From positions 3,350 through 67,349 of the forward strand of contig CAJUDE010000034.1 of assembly GCA_910585295.1 (NCBI GenBank): DNA of 64,000 bases, written 5' to 3'. Positions within the stretch are counted from its first letter, which is position 1, and each line of letters starts with the position of its first letter. This document shows positions 16,967-25,554 of the stretch, in pieces. Under the pieces are notes generated by a model. The model was not told where the DNA came from. It saw nothing but the letters and a program-made list of their open reading frames with translations, and searched no databases. This stretch comes from an uncultured Lachnospiraceae bacterium. GTDB taxonomy: Bacteria; Bacillota; Clostridia; Lachnospirales; Lachnospiraceae. The position numbers and the translations under genes were made by a program.

Positions 16967-17560
16967 TTATTTAGAATATAACTCGACGATAAGCATTTCG
17001 TTCACTGGAACGTCAATTACTTCTCTGTTCGGCAATTCTTTTACAGTACCCTTCAGGTTTTCATGGTCAGCCTCCAACCATTCTGGCACTAACCTTGCGC
17101 CAGTCACCTCGAGGATGTCTTTGTACCTCTGGGAATCTTTGCATTTCTCTTTGATTTCGATTGTGTCGCCAGCTTTAATCAGGTAAGACGGAACCTTCAC
17201 CTGTTTGCCATTTACCATAATATGCTTATGGCCAACAATCTGCCTTGCCTCTTTCCTGGTCCTTGCCAGCCCTAAACGGAACACTACATTATCCAGCCTG
17301 CGCTCTAACATAATCATCAGGTTCTCACCTGTCATGCCTTTCATCCTGTCAGCTTTCAAATAGTAGTTATGGAACGGTTTCTCCAACACTCCGTAAATGA
17401 ACTTTGCTTTCTGTTTCTCCCTTAACTGAAGCCCATATTCAGACACTTTCCTGTTTGCTCTTTTTAACTGCCTTTTGGACTTCTTATCTATTCCTAAATA
17501 AATTGGGTCCAAACCAAGGGACCTGCATCTTTTGAGAACGGGAACTCTATTTACTGCCAT
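16967..17560 (-). CDS. rpsD: 30S ribosomal protein S4
   Basis: 197 residues. MAVNRVPVLKRCRSLGLDP at the start and the S4 RNA-binding domain (LERRLDNVVFRLGLARTRKEARQ) are clear. It is the zinc-free form: the N-terminal cysteine cluster found in some S4 proteins is missing. S4 starts 16S rRNA folding and in many bacteria represses its own operon. AGGAGG precedes the ATG by ten bases. It follows rpsK by 19 bases. Confidence 0.97.
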   Translation of the reverse strand: MAVNRVPVLKRCRSLGLDPIYLGIDKKSKRQLKRANRKVSEYGLQLREKQKAKFIYGVLEKPFHNYYLKADRMKGMTGENLMIMLERRLDNVVFRLGLARTRKEARQIVGHKHIMVNGKQVKVPSYLIKAGDTIEIKEKCKDSQRYKDILEVTGARLVPEWLEADHENLKGTVKELPNREVIDVPVNEMLIVELYSK

Positions 17561-17579
17561 CTTAACTTATACCTCCTAA

Positions 17580-17975
17580 TCAGACTCTTCTACGTTTGGG
17601 CGGGCGGCATCCATTGTGAGGTACCGGGGTAACATCCTTAATGCTTGTCACTTCCAAGCCGCATGCCTGGAGCGCACGGATTGCCGCTTCCCTTCCGGAG
17701 CCTGGTCCTTTTACCATAACATCTACTGTTTTCAGGCCATGCACAAGGGCTGCCTTTGTAGCTGTTTCTGCTGCCATCTGTGCAGCATATGGAGTAGATT
17801 TCCTTGAACCTCTAAAACCAAGACCGCCTGCACTTGCCCATGATAAAGCATTTCCTTCAGCATCTGTAATTGTTACAATTGTATTATTAAAAGATGACTG
17901 AATGTGCGCCTGTCCACGTTCAACGTTTTTCTTTACGCGCTTTTTTGTCACTTTTTTTGCAGTGTTTTTCGCCAT
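17580..17975 (-). CDS. rpsK: 30S ribosomal protein S11
   Basis: 131 residues, normal length. It has HIQSSFNNTIVTITDAEGNA, the ARG-type GSGREAAIRALQACGLEV block and the basic end HNGCRPPKRRRV. It sits on the 30S platform with S18 and S21. The ribosome site before the ATG (AAGAAAGTAGG) is weaker than those of its neighbours and farther away, so coupling to rpsM translation may help. The gap to rpsM is 72 bases. Confidence 0.97.
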   Translation of the reverse strand: MAKNTAKKVTKKRVKKNVERGQAHIQSSFNNTIVTITDAEGNALSWASAGGLGFRGSRKSTPYAAQMAAETATKAALVHGLKTVDVMVKGPGSGREAAIRALQACGLEVTSIKDVTPVPHNGCRPPKRRRV

Positions 17976-18047
17976 TTCTAAACTAACCTACTTTCTCTTT
18001 ATTTTCATTGCCCTGTTACTATAAATATCGTATGGAATATTCCACGC

Positions 18048-18416
18048 TTATTTTTTCTTGTTTGCAACAGTCCTCTTCGGGCCTTTTCTGGTCCTTGCAT
18101 TTGTTTTTGTTTTCTGCCCACGGACTGGAAGGCCTTTCCTATGGCGAATGCCACGGTAACATCCAATTTCCTGGAGCCTCTTGATGTTCAGGGCAATTTC
18201 CCTTCTCAAGTCACCTTCCACCATCTGGGTCCGGTCGATTACCTCACTGATCCTTTTTACTTCCTCGTCTGTCAAATCCCTAACGCGTGTATCAGGATTT
18301 ACTTTTGCTTCAGCCAGAATACGGTTGGAGCTTACCCTCCCAATACCGTAAATATAGGTCAAACCTATCTCAACACGTTTTTCCCTTGGTAAATCTACAC
18401 CTGCGATACGAGCCAT
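18048..18416 (-). CDS. rpsM: 30S ribosomal protein S13
   Basis: 122 residues, normal length. MARIAGVDLPREKRVEIGLT and the end GQKTKTNARTRKGPKRT are diagnostic. S13 lies at the head of the 30S subunit and contacts the P-site tRNA. GGAGG precedes the ATG by eleven bases. The 488 bases between it and rpmJ are unusual; most relatives leave only a few tens of bases here. Confidence 0.97.
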   Translation of the reverse strand: MARIAGVDLPREKRVEIGLTYIYGIGRVSSNRILAEAKVNPDTRVRDLTDEEVKRISEVIDRTQMVEGDLRREIALNIKRLQEIGCYRGIRHRKGLPVRGQKTKTNARTRKGPKRTVANKKK

Positions 18417-18904
18417 GTGTGTCGTACACCTCCATAAATTTTCTAATCTGCTTTACATTTGGGCATTTCTATTTCTGCTGCCTGCCTAACGTTCCATACC
18501 TTGCCCAACCTCGCTGCATACAGACAGCGTCCCAGGCACATCTGCAACAATATCTGCCTTATACACGGAAAACAAACATATACAGCTGCGGTTGCTCGCC
18601 CTGAAATGAGTGTATACCTTTGTCCCCTGCCAATTCTTGTGTCCTGCACATTTGCCCAGATTCTCCCGGTACCAAAAAATCTGTGGCCAGCCGTACACGC
18701 TGCTTATTATGAATAGCAAACTGCCAGTTCCTATTATAACAACTGTCCCTAGCGTTTCACTACAGCCGCACATAAAAAATAATTATTGTTCCATACAGCC
18801 ATTGAGTTGCCTGCACCATAAATGCCTGCCAACGCATAGCCCCTGGAATGGCATCCACACTAAACCCACACTCTGTATAGCCTGTGCATGCTCAGTGCTT
18901 CCTG
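18417..18904 (-). other. 488-base spacer between rpmJ and rpsM, no supported gene
   Basis: A 95-codon open frame (18486-18773, minus) lies here but lacks a ribosome site and a recognisable protein signature. I see an extended -10, TGTTATAAT, at 18733-18741, which may give rpsM its own promoter, and a five-pair hairpin CGCTG/CAGCG at 18512-18529. The remainder looks like non-coding spacer or eroded sequence. Confidence 0.6.
18733..18741 (-). promoter_or_regulatory. Possible extended -10 promoter for rpsM-rplQ
   Basis: On the minus strand TGTTATAAT fits an extended -10 (TGnTATAAT). No good -35 is found at 16-18 bases (TGAAAC lies at 15). Confidence 0.35.
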
Positions 18905-19018
18905 TCATCCCTGCCTTTGTTTGTGTTTCGGATTCTCACAGATTACCATGATCCTTCCTTTTCTCTTAATAATTTTGCATTTTTCGCAAATAGGTTTTAC
19001 GGATGACCTTACCTTCAC
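18905..19018 (-). CDS. rpmJ: 50S ribosomal protein L36
   Basis: 37 residues, read directly from the minus strand: MKVRSSVKPICEKCKIIKRK followed by GRIMVICENPKHKQRQG. The four zinc ligands C11, C14, C27 and H32 are in place, so this is the zinc-binding (C+) form. The start is GTG at 19018 with AAAGGAGGG before it. It is first in the alpha operon here and has a promoter about 100 bases upstream. Confidence 0.95.
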   Translation of the reverse strand: MKVRSSVKPICEKCKIIKRKGRIMVICENPKHKQRQG

Positions 19019-19115
19019 AGCGATCCCTCCTTTCCACTATCTGTCAAGATGGCCTTGACTTATGATTGCGCATTTTTGCACGCAAAAAGACTCGCTCCAA
19101 AAGCGTTCAACCGAC

Positions 19116-19144
19116 ATTATATCATCGAAATCCAGAAAAATCAA
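19116..19144 (-). promoter_or_regulatory. Promoter of the rpmJ-rpsM-rpsK-rpsD-rpoA-rplQ operon
   Basis: Minus strand: -35 TTGATT (19144-19139), 17-base spacer, -10 TATAAT (19121-19116), about 100 bases before rpmJ. It replaces the read-through from the spc operon that the deacetylase insertion prevents. Confidence 0.75.
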
Positions 19145-19200
19145 GGGGTTTGTCAAAAAACTTCTCCATACAGACTCTTGGGGAATACTAATAACTACCC

Positions 19201-19229
19201 TTTCAAAAAACTGGAAGATCGTGTATAAT
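19201..19229 (+). promoter_or_regulatory. Promoter of the polysaccharide deacetylase gene
   Basis: -10 TATAAT at 19224-19229 with a weak -35, TTTCAA, 17 bases upstream (19201-19206). It faces away from the rpmJ promoter. Confidence 0.5.
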
Positions 19230-19259
19230 AGAATTATATAAACATAATAAGGAGATGAT

Positions 19260-20927
19260 GTGAATATGAAACTCACAAAACGTACCATTCGGTACACAGG
19301 CAGGTTTGGCGTGCTTATGCTGTTGGCAATGCTATTTTTTGCCATGCCTGCAAGGGCGAAGGCTGAAAGCGCCACACCCAGCCAGCCCTCCCAGGAAGGC
19401 GCCGCCCAAAACGGCCTGGTAGCCATAGGCAGCCGCTATGTTTTGTATGTCAATGGGGCGCAGGTGACGAAACCTGGATGGAAAGAGCTTCCCAAAGAAA
19501 AATTTAAAATCAACGACAGCGGCTATGTCACTGCACGGATGAAAGAAGTGGGGGGTTTTTGGAAATATTATACTTATAGCCCCAGCGCCCCTTCCTGGCA
19601 GCTTGAGCGAAAAACCTGGAAAAAAGTAAACAATATGGATTACTATTTCAATGCGTCTGGGAAATGCATCAAGACTTACAACCTGAATACGAAAAAATGC
19701 AGGAAATACACCAATGGCGAAATGAAAACCATTAAAAAAGGCATCTGTGAGCTACGCAATGGCAAATTGTATTACTTCAATTCCAAAGGCGTGCGCGTGA
19801 CTAAAAAAAGCTGGCAGGCAGTGTCTAGCACACTACAAATAGAAATTGGGAAAAAAGGCTATGTCACTTGCAAGATGCAGAGCAAAAATGGTTACTGGAG
19901 CTTCTACAAATATAATTACAGCACAGGGAAATGGCTAAAGGAAAGAAGCATCTGGAAAATAGTTGGCAACAAGAAATACTACTTTAATAAGTCTGGAAAG
20001 TGTACGTTATACTATAATATGTCGACCCAAAAATGCTATGACTGCATCGGCGGCAAAATGACGCTTGTCAGGAGCGACATACGCGAAGTCAGCGGAAGCA
20101 AATACTATTTTGGCTCAAATGGGGTAAAAGTAAATTCCGCCGGGCTTTACCTGACCTCTTCCAAACTGCTTATTTATGTATCTTCCAATGGAAAAGTGGA
20201 AAAAGAAATCTCAGGGGAACTGTTGGAATACACTTCTTCCGGAAGCAGGATCACAAGCTGCCGGGTGAAAGATTCCAACTATATGCGCTATTATAATGGG
20301 GAAGGGACGCTGACCAGGGAAATAGACTTGTACAAGCCAATCGTCGCCCTGACTTATGACGATGGCCCTTCAATTTATACCCCGGCAATTCTGGACATCT
20401 TGCAGCAGTATGGAGGCGCGGCGACATTTTTCGTAGTGGGCAACCGGGTATCTGCCTATCCTGATGCTTTAAGGCGTGCCTATAGCATGGGCTGTGAAAT
20501 TGGGAACCATACCTACAGCCATAAAATACTGACCAAACTCAGCGTACCAGAAATCCAGAGCCAAATTACAGCGACAAACGATGTTGTAAGGAGCGTTACT
20601 GGCGCCTCGCCAACGGTGATGAGGCCCCCTGGAGGAGGATATAACAGCACGGTAACCTCTGCCGTAGGCATGCCGCTGATTTTATGGTCAATTGACACTC
20701 TGGACTGGAAAACAAAAAATGCCGCCCTGACCCAGGCAGCAGTCCTAAACCATATCCAAAACGGCGATATCGTGCTGATGCACGACCTTTACCGCCAGAC
20801 AGCAGACGCCTCCGCAGCTATTATACCAGCATTGGTTTCCAGAGGCTACCAGCTTGTAACCATTAAGGAGCTTTCTGACTGCCGCGGCGCAATGGCGCCA
20901 GGAGGCGTGTACCGCCATTTCAGATAA
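19260..20927 (+). CDS. Secreted polysaccharide deacetylase with cell-wall-binding-type repeats
   Basis: 555 residues. A signal peptide (about 1-36, ending near ARAKA) is followed by aromatic/lysine-rich repeats (about 55-340) with motifs such as YYFNASGKC, LYYFNSKGV and YYFNKSGKC, like choline/cell-wall-binding repeats. The NodB deacetylase domain (about 360-545) has TYDDGPS, HTYSH, RPPGGGYN and LMHD, so the metal site and catalytic base look intact. It should remove acetyl groups from peptidoglycan or a surface glycan. The start is GTG 19260 or ATG 19266; GGAG at 19251 favours the GTG by spacing. It lies on the opposite strand inside the ribosomal cluster, between infA and rpmJ. Confidence 0.9.
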   Translation: MNMKLTKRTIRYTGRFGVLMLLAMLFFAMPARAKAESATPSQPSQEGAAQNGLVAIGSRYVLYVNGAQVTKPGWKELPKEKFKINDSGYVTARMKEVGGFWKYYTYSPSAPSWQLERKTWKKVNNMDYYFNASGKCIKTYNLNTKKCRKYTNGEMKTIKKGICELRNGKLYYFNSKGVRVTKKSWQAVSSTLQIEIGKKGYVTCKMQSKNGYWSFYKYNYSTGKWLKERSIWKIVGNKKYYFNKSGKCTLYYNMSTQKCYDCIGGKMTLVRSDIREVSGSKYYFGSNGVKVNSAGLYLTSSKLLIYVSSNGKVEKEISGELLEYTSSGSRITSCRVKDSNYMRYYNGEGTLTREIDLYKPIVALTYDDGPSIYTPAILDILQQYGGAATFFVVGNRVSAYPDALRRAYSMGCEIGNHTYSHKILTKLSVPEIQSQITATNDVVRSVTGASPTVMRPPGGGYNSTVTSAVGMPLILWSIDTLDWKTKNAALTQAAVLNHIQNGDIVLMHDLYRQTADASAAIIPALVSRGYQLVTIKELSDCRGAMAPGGVYRHFR

Positions 20928-21005
20928 ATATTGCAGGTGCTTTCCGACGCCCTTGGCATACATAGATATTAAAAATTATTTGGACATACTTGCTTCCCCA
21001 CAAGC

Positions 21006-21041
21006 AAAAAGGAATCCTGCAGCAACGCAGGATTCCTTTTT
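21006..21041. terminator. Bidirectional terminator between deacetylase and infA
   Basis: A 12-pair stem AAGGAATCCTGC/GCAGGATTCCTT with a six-base loop and A5/T6 flanks on both strands. It overlaps the infA stop codon and ends both the spc operon and the deacetylase transcript. Confidence 0.9.
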
Positions 21042-21258
21042 ATTTATCTCTCCAAATGATCCTTCCCTTTGTCAAGTCATATGGGGACATCTCAACTGTA
21101 ACCTTATCCCCCGGCAATATACGGATAAAATTCATCCTCAGCTTCCCGCTGATATGCGCCAGGATTTGATGCCCGTTCTCAAGCTCTACTTGAAACATGG
21201 CATTCGGTAATTTTTCAACTACTTTTCCTTCCACTTCGATAACATCTGCTTTTGACAT
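21040..21258 (-). CDS. infA: Translation initiation factor IF-1
   Basis: 72 residues, the canonical length. It begins MSKADVIEVEGKVVEKLPNA and is a single OB fold with MNFIRILPGDKVTVEMSPYD and RIIWR at the end. IF-1 occupies the A site during initiation. AGGAGG precedes the ATG at 21258; the frame extends upstream to 21300 without a ribosome site. It ends the spc operon, its stop lying in the terminator stem. Confidence 0.96.
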   Translation of the reverse strand: MSKADVIEVEGKVVEKLPNAMFQVELENGHQILAHISGKLRMNFIRILPGDKVTVEMSPYDLTKGRIIWRDK

Positions 21259-21277
21259 ATTGTTTCCTCCTGATTTT

Positions 21278-21550
21278 TCATACCTGATGGGTATCCACAA
21301 AACTTCTTTGGTATAGTTTTATGGCTCTCTTTATTTCTTCATTCCGAAAATTCTCCTGCGTAAAGACTTCTGTAATTTCTTTCGGAAGCTTTTTTATTAC
21401 CTGAATATGTTTGCTATTCTTTTTTTTTGGCTTCTCTAAGGGCTTTGACTCCCCATCCGCCAGATAAACCATATTGGCTTCTTCTTTTATAATTACATAC
21501 ATGCTGTCTTTGTCATGACCCGATCTGGAAACTGCTAACTTTATGTCCAT
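21278..21550 (-). CDS. KOW-domain RNA-binding protein (L14e-like)
   Basis: 90 residues. The first half (VSRSGHDKDSMYVIIKEE and VYLADGES) is a KOW-type barrel like that of eukaryotic/archaeal L14e and is followed by a lysine-rich helix. Proteins of this kind are commonly encoded between map and infA in Clostridia; the function is not established, with ribosome or rRNA binding likely. Its ATG follows the map stop with no gap (TAAATG), and GGAGG lies inside the end of map. Confidence 0.8.
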   Translation of the reverse strand: MDIKLAVSRSGHDKDSMYVIIKEEANMVYLADGESKPLEKPKKKNSKHIQVIKKLPKEITEVFTQENFRNEEIKRAIKLYQRSFVDTHQV

Positions 21551-22315
21551 TTATGCCTCCATGTGGGAAAGGGTTAAGATCTCTGGTTCCCCGGATGTCA
21601 CTAAGATCGTATTTTCGTAATGGGCAGACAATGAACCGTCCTGCGTCACAACTGTCCAGTTATCCTCCTGCCATACCACATCAAAACGCCCTGCATTAAT
21701 CATAGGTTCAATTGCCAACGTCATGCCCGCTTTCAGCCTGACGCCTCTGCTTTTCTGCGTGAAATTCGGTATTTGGGGGTCTTCATGGAGGCGGGTGCCT
21801 ATCCCATGGCCTACCAGGTCCCTGACCACCCCATACCCGAAGCTCTCTGCATAAGCGGCGATTGCATTTGAAATCTCATGCAAATGGTTTCCTTCTTTTG
21901 CATATTTGATGCCTTCAAAAAAACTCTGCCTCGTCCGTTCAATCAACAGCGCAGCCTCTTGGGAAAGTTCCCCAACCCCATGGGTCCTTGCCGCATCGGA
22001 ATGGTATCCTTTATAGATCACGCCAATATCCAGGCTCACAATATCGCCTTCCTGGATCAAATGCTTCCTGGATGGGATCCCATGCACTACCTCGTCGTTC
22101 ACCGACACGCATACGGATGCCGGGTAGCCGTTATAATTCTTAAACGACGGGATGCAGCCGTAACTCCTGATAATTTCCTCGCCTAAACGGTCAATCTCCC
22201 AGGTAGACATACCAGCCTTTAGTTCTTTTCCAAGATTATCATGGACTTTTTCCAGGATTTTCCCTGCTGCCCGCATTAACTCAATTTCCCTGGCAGATTT
22301 AATTGATACTGACAT
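21551..22315 (-). CDS. map: Methionine aminopeptidase, type I
   Basis: 254 residues, no N-terminal extension. Metal ligands are visible: the Asp pair in SLDIGVIYKGYHSDAARTHG, His in GHGIGTRLHEDPQIPNF, Glu in LAIEPMINAG and Glu in SAHYENTILVT. It removes the initiator methionine from nascent proteins. It lies three bases after adk, with the AGGAGC at the adk end acting as its ribosome site. Confidence 0.96.
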   Translation of the reverse strand: MSVSIKSAREIELMRAAGKILEKVHDNLGKELKAGMSTWEIDRLGEEIIRSYGCIPSFKNYNGYPASVCVSVNDEVVHGIPSRKHLIQEGDIVSLDIGVIYKGYHSDAARTHGVGELSQEAALLIERTRQSFFEGIKYAKEGNHLHEISNAIAAYAESFGYGVVRDLVGHGIGTRLHEDPQIPNFTQKSRGVRLKAGMTLAIEPMINAGRFDVVWQEDNWTVVTQDGSLSAHYENTILVTSGEPEILTLSHMEA

Positions 22316-22318
22316 CTC

Positions 22319-22963
22319 TTACGCTCCTAAAATTTCCACAATGGCTCTGAACACTTCTTCCATTGGCTGAGTCCCATCTACGGTTTTCAAAATATTCTGT
22401 TTCTTATAATAATCAATTAATGGCTGCGTCTGCTCATGGTATACATCCAGGCGCTTCTTCACTGTCTCCGGCTGGTCGTCATCCCTAAGGACTACCTTAT
22501 TGCCGCAGCGGTCGCATACTCCTTCCACCTTAGTCGGGATGGAAACAATATGGTAAGTTGCCCCGCAATTCAGGCATGCCCGCCTTCCAGACATTCGGTT
22601 GACAATATTTTCATCTGGCACATCCACATCAACGGCATAATCCATTTTCTCGTTAATCTTAGCCAATGCTGCATCCAGCGCCTCAGCCTGTGGAATCGTC
22701 CTTGGAAACCCATCCAGGACAAACCCATTTTTACAATCTTCCTGCCCAATCCTGTCCATAACCAGGTCACAAGTTAATTCATCTGGAACCAAAAGCCCCT
22801 GGTCCATGTATTCTTTCGCTTTTTTGCCAAGTTCTGTACCTGCCTTCAGGTTTGCACGGAAAATATCCCCAGTAGAAATATGCGGTATGGAATACTTATC
22901 TGCAATCTGCTTTGCCTGGGTCCCTTTTCCTGCCCCTGGCGCTCCTAACATAATAATTTTCAT
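22319..22963 (-). CDS. adk: Adenylate kinase (zinc-binding lid)
   Basis: 214 residues. P-loop GAPGAGKGTQ at 7-16, FVLDGFPRT in the core, and a long LID with four cysteines (CLNC and CDRC), which marks the zinc-stabilised Gram-positive form. It interconverts ATP+AMP and 2 ADP. ATG 22963 is preceded by AAGGAGGAG; the reading to 22996 has no site. It lies 84 bases downstream of secY. Confidence 0.96.
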   Translation of the reverse strand: MKIIMLGAPGAGKGTQAKQIADKYSIPHISTGDIFRANLKAGTELGKKAKEYMDQGLLVPDELTCDLVMDRIGQEDCKNGFVLDGFPRTIPQAEALDAALAKINEKMDYAVDVDVPDENIVNRMSGRRACLNCGATYHIVSIPTKVEGVCDRCGNKVVLRDDDQPETVKKRLDVYHEQTQPLIDYYKKQNILKTVDGTQPMEEVFRAIVEILGA

Positions 22964-23047
22964 ACTGTCTCCTCCTTTTTCCTCATTATGCACCACAAGT
23001 GCGCCATAGAAAACGCCTTCTGGCGCCTCCTAGGCACACATGGTATT

Positions 23048-24370
23048 TTAATCATTCAAAAATCCCTTATAATAACGTACCAGCATCTGAGATTCGATCT
23101 GCTTCAATGTCTCAATTACAACGCCGACAATAATAATAATGGACGTTCCGCCAAAGGACACATTTGCGCTGAATACCCCATTAAAGAAAATTGGGATAAC
23201 CGCTACAATCATAAGCCCAACTGCCCCAATAAATACGATATAATTCAAAATCTTCGTCAAATAATCGCTGGTTGGCTTCCCTGGCCGGATGCCTGGGATA
23301 AAGCCGCCCTGGCGTTTCATGTTGTTTGCCACTTCCAGTGGGTTAAAGGTAATGGAAGTATAGAAATATGCAAAAGCAATGACCAATACAATATATACCA
23401 CTAACCCTATGCTGTATATGGGGTTTGCAGGGTCACACCAATAGGACTGGGACAGCCCATTGAGGATCTTGCTTCCAATCCCTGTGCCGTTGCCTTTTCC
23501 CATAATAGCTGCAATAATAACCGGGAACTGCATAATTGACTGGGCAAAAATAATTGGGATTACGCCCGCCGTATTTACTTTCAGCGGAATATGCGTAGAC
23601 TGCCCGCCTACTTGCTTGCGCCCCTGGATCTTCTTGCTGTACTGCACGGGGATCCTGCGCTCGCCGTCTTGAAGGATAATAACGAAAACAACTGTCACCA
23701 GGATAACGGCTAGGATAACGGCGGCAGCAATAATTGCATTCCCTACGTTAGGCGCATTTGCAATAAACTGGGTGTAAAGGGTCATCAAGTCTTCCGGGAT
23801 ACGGGAGATAATATTGATTACCAATACAATGGAGATACCATTTCCCACGCCATGCTCCGTGATCCTCTCGCCAATCCACATCAGGACTGCAGAACCTGCC
23901 GTCAGCCCTGTAACCATTAAAATTACATGAAGTGCGTCAAATTTATCCAGATAGCCGCCCCTGCCAAAGCCAATAGCCATGGCGATAGACTGGATTAATG
24001 CCAGCGCAACCGTTACATAACGTGTAATCTCCGCAATCTTTTTCCTGCCATCTTCCCCATCCTTCTGCATTTCCTCCAGCTTCGGGATTGCTATAGTAAG
24101 AAGCTGCATAATAATAGAGGATGTGATATATGGCGTGATGTTCAAGGCAAACACTGACATCTGCTCAAAGGAACCACCGGTGATTGCATTAAAGAAATTC
24201 AATGAATCTGCAGTCTGGTTCGTTGCAAACCAATTTGCAATTACTTCCGCGTTGACACCAGGGAGAGGGAGCTGCGAACCTATCCTGATGATAACCAGCA
24301 TTACTAACGTATAAAAAATACGGTTCCTGATATCCTTTATTTTAAATGCGTTACGGAGTGTCTCCAGCAT
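23048..24370 (-). CDS. secY: Preprotein translocase subunit SecY
   Basis: 440 residues with ten membrane spans. It has the plug/lateral gate region GSQLPLPGVN near the N-terminus, LKVNTAGVIPIIFAQSIM in the middle, and MKRQGGFIPGIRPGKPTSDY in the cytosolic loop that contacts SecA and the ribosome. It is the channel for Sec-dependent export. The ATG overlaps the rplO stop by one base (TAATG). Confidence 0.97.
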   Translation of the reverse strand: MLETLRNAFKIKDIRNRIFYTLVMLVIIRIGSQLPLPGVNAEVIANWFATNQTADSLNFFNAITGGSFEQMSVFALNITPYITSSIIMQLLTIAIPKLEEMQKDGEDGRKKIAEITRYVTVALALIQSIAMAIGFGRGGYLDKFDALHVILMVTGLTAGSAVLMWIGERITEHGVGNGISIVLVINIISRIPEDLMTLYTQFIANAPNVGNAIIAAAVILAVILVTVVFVIILQDGERRIPVQYSKKIQGRKQVGGQSTHIPLKVNTAGVIPIIFAQSIMQFPVIIAAIMGKGNGTGIGSKILNGLSQSYWCDPANPIYSIGLVVYIVLVIAFAYFYTSITFNPLEVANNMKRQGGFIPGIRPGKPTSDYLTKILNYIVFIGAVGLMIVAVIPIFFNGVFSANVSFGGTSIIIIVGVVIETLKQIESQMLVRYYKGFLND

Positions 24371-24807
24371 TAAACCACCTCTGCTTTTCCACCAAGAGCC
24401 TCAATCTTTTCTTTCGCGCCTGCACTGAAAGCATTTACCTGTACAGTAAGTCTCTTGGTAAGCTCACCATTTCCGAGAATCTTTATGCCATCTTTCGGGT
24501 TTTTCACAATTCTCCGCTCTTTTAAAGCCTGTACCGTTACAACTGCATCGTTATCAAACACTTCCAGGACATCCACGTTAATCCCAACGATATCTTTGTG
24601 GTTCCTGTTCTTGAACCCACGCTTAGGGATCCTTCTGTACAATGGCATCTGCCCGCCTTCAAACCCAGGCCTTGGCGCGCCGGAACGAGCTTTCTGCCCT
24701 TTATGCCCTTTTCCTGCTGTCTTACCATTCCCGGAACCATGCCCACGGCCTTTCCTGTAACAATTATGCTTTGAACCTGCTGCCGGTTTTAAATTTGATA
24801 AGTCCAT
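24370..24807 (-). CDS. rplO: 50S ribosomal protein L15
   Basis: 145 residues, normal length. It starts MDLSNLKPAAGSKHNCYRKG with the Gly/Arg-rich N-terminal tail that threads into the 23S rRNA (GKTAGKGHKGQKARSGAPRP). It sits at the 50S central region and binds late in assembly. It is coupled to secY by TAATG. Confidence 0.97.
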   Translation of the reverse strand: MDLSNLKPAAGSKHNCYRKGRGHGSGNGKTAGKGHKGQKARSGAPRPGFEGGQMPLYRRIPKRGFKNRNHKDIVGINVDVLEVFDNDAVVTVQALKERRIVKNPKDGIKILGNGELTKRLTVQVNAFSAGAKEKIEALGGKAEVV

Positions 24808-24830
24808 TCTGGCACCTCCTTACTTTTCCC

Positions 24831-25013
24831 TTAAATTTCTTCTACTTCCACTAAATGCCTCACCTGTCTGACCATGCCTCTGATTGCTGCATTATCTGGC
24901 ATTTCCACACTGTGGTGTAATTTCCTCAAACCCAATGCCTCTACGGTCTTGCGGTTCTTAGGCACAGCGCCGATTGTAGATTTTACAAGTGTAATCTTTA
25001 ATTTCTCTGCCAT
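24831..25013 (-). CDS. rpmD: 50S ribosomal protein L30
   Basis: 60 residues. The KSTIGAVPKNRKTVEALGLR and HSVEMPDNAAIRGMVRQVRH blocks are standard bacterial L30. It is not universal in bacteria but usual in Firmicutes, between rpsE and rplO as here. GGAGG lies seven bases before the ATG. Confidence 0.96.
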   Translation of the reverse strand: MAEKLKITLVKSTIGAVPKNRKTVEALGLRKLHHSVEMPDNAAIRGMVRQVRHLVEVEEI

Positions 25014-25027
25014 TTCCTATATCCTCC

Positions 25028-25537
25028 TTAACCGAGTATCTCTTCTACCGTTTTACCGCGGAGCTTTGCTACCTCTTCCGGAGATTTCAACTGACTCAAG
25101 GCCTCAATGGTAGCCAGAACTACGTTCTGTTTATTATTGGAGCCTAAAGACTTTGTACGGATATTCTTAATCCCTGCAAGTTCACAAACGCTACGTGCCG
25201 GGCCGCCGGCAATTACGCCGGTACCTTCAGGGGCTCTTTTCAACAGTACGGACGCGCCGGTATGCTTCCCAGTGATATCATGGGTAATACTGTTATTGTT
25301 ATCTAATTTTACAGAAATCAGCTTTTTCGTTGCATCTTCTTTCCCTTTGCGGATTGCTTCAGGGATTTCAGTTGCTTTGCCTAAACCTGCACCTACATGA
25401 CCATTGCCGTCGCCAACAACAACCAAAGCTGTAAAACGCATGTTACGTCCGCCCTTTACAACTTTTGTTACACGTTTAATTGATACCACTTTTTCTGTTA
25501 ATTCCAATTGACTAGCATCAATGATTGTACGTTTCAT
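25028..25537 (-). CDS. rpsE: 30S ribosomal protein S5
   Basis: 169 residues. It has double-stranded-RNA-binding-like S5 N-terminal sequence (VSIKRVTKVVKGGRNMRFTA), the glycine-rich loop VVGDGNGHVGAGLGKA and APEGTGVIAGGPARSVCELA. S5 guards decoding fidelity with S4. The RVTKVVKGGR loop is where spectinomycin-resistance changes arise in other bacteria; it looks wild-type here. AGGAGG precedes the ATG. Confidence 0.97.
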   Translation of the reverse strand: MKRTIIDASQLELTEKVVSIKRVTKVVKGGRNMRFTALVVVGDGNGHVGAGLGKATEIPEAIRKGKEDATKKLISVKLDNNNSITHDITGKHTGASVLLKRAPEGTGVIAGGPARSVCELAGIKNIRTKSLGSNNKQNVVLATIEALSQLKSPEEVAKLRGKTVEEILG

Positions 25538-25554
25538 GTATTTGTCTCCTCCTA

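Noticed and set aside
18486..18773. 95-codon frame between rpmJ and rpsM
   Set aside because: No ribosome site and no recognisable domain; kept only as a question in the findings.
19260..20927. Deacetylase as a recent horizontally acquired island
   Set aside because: No repeats, integrase or clear composition change flank it. Only its position is odd.
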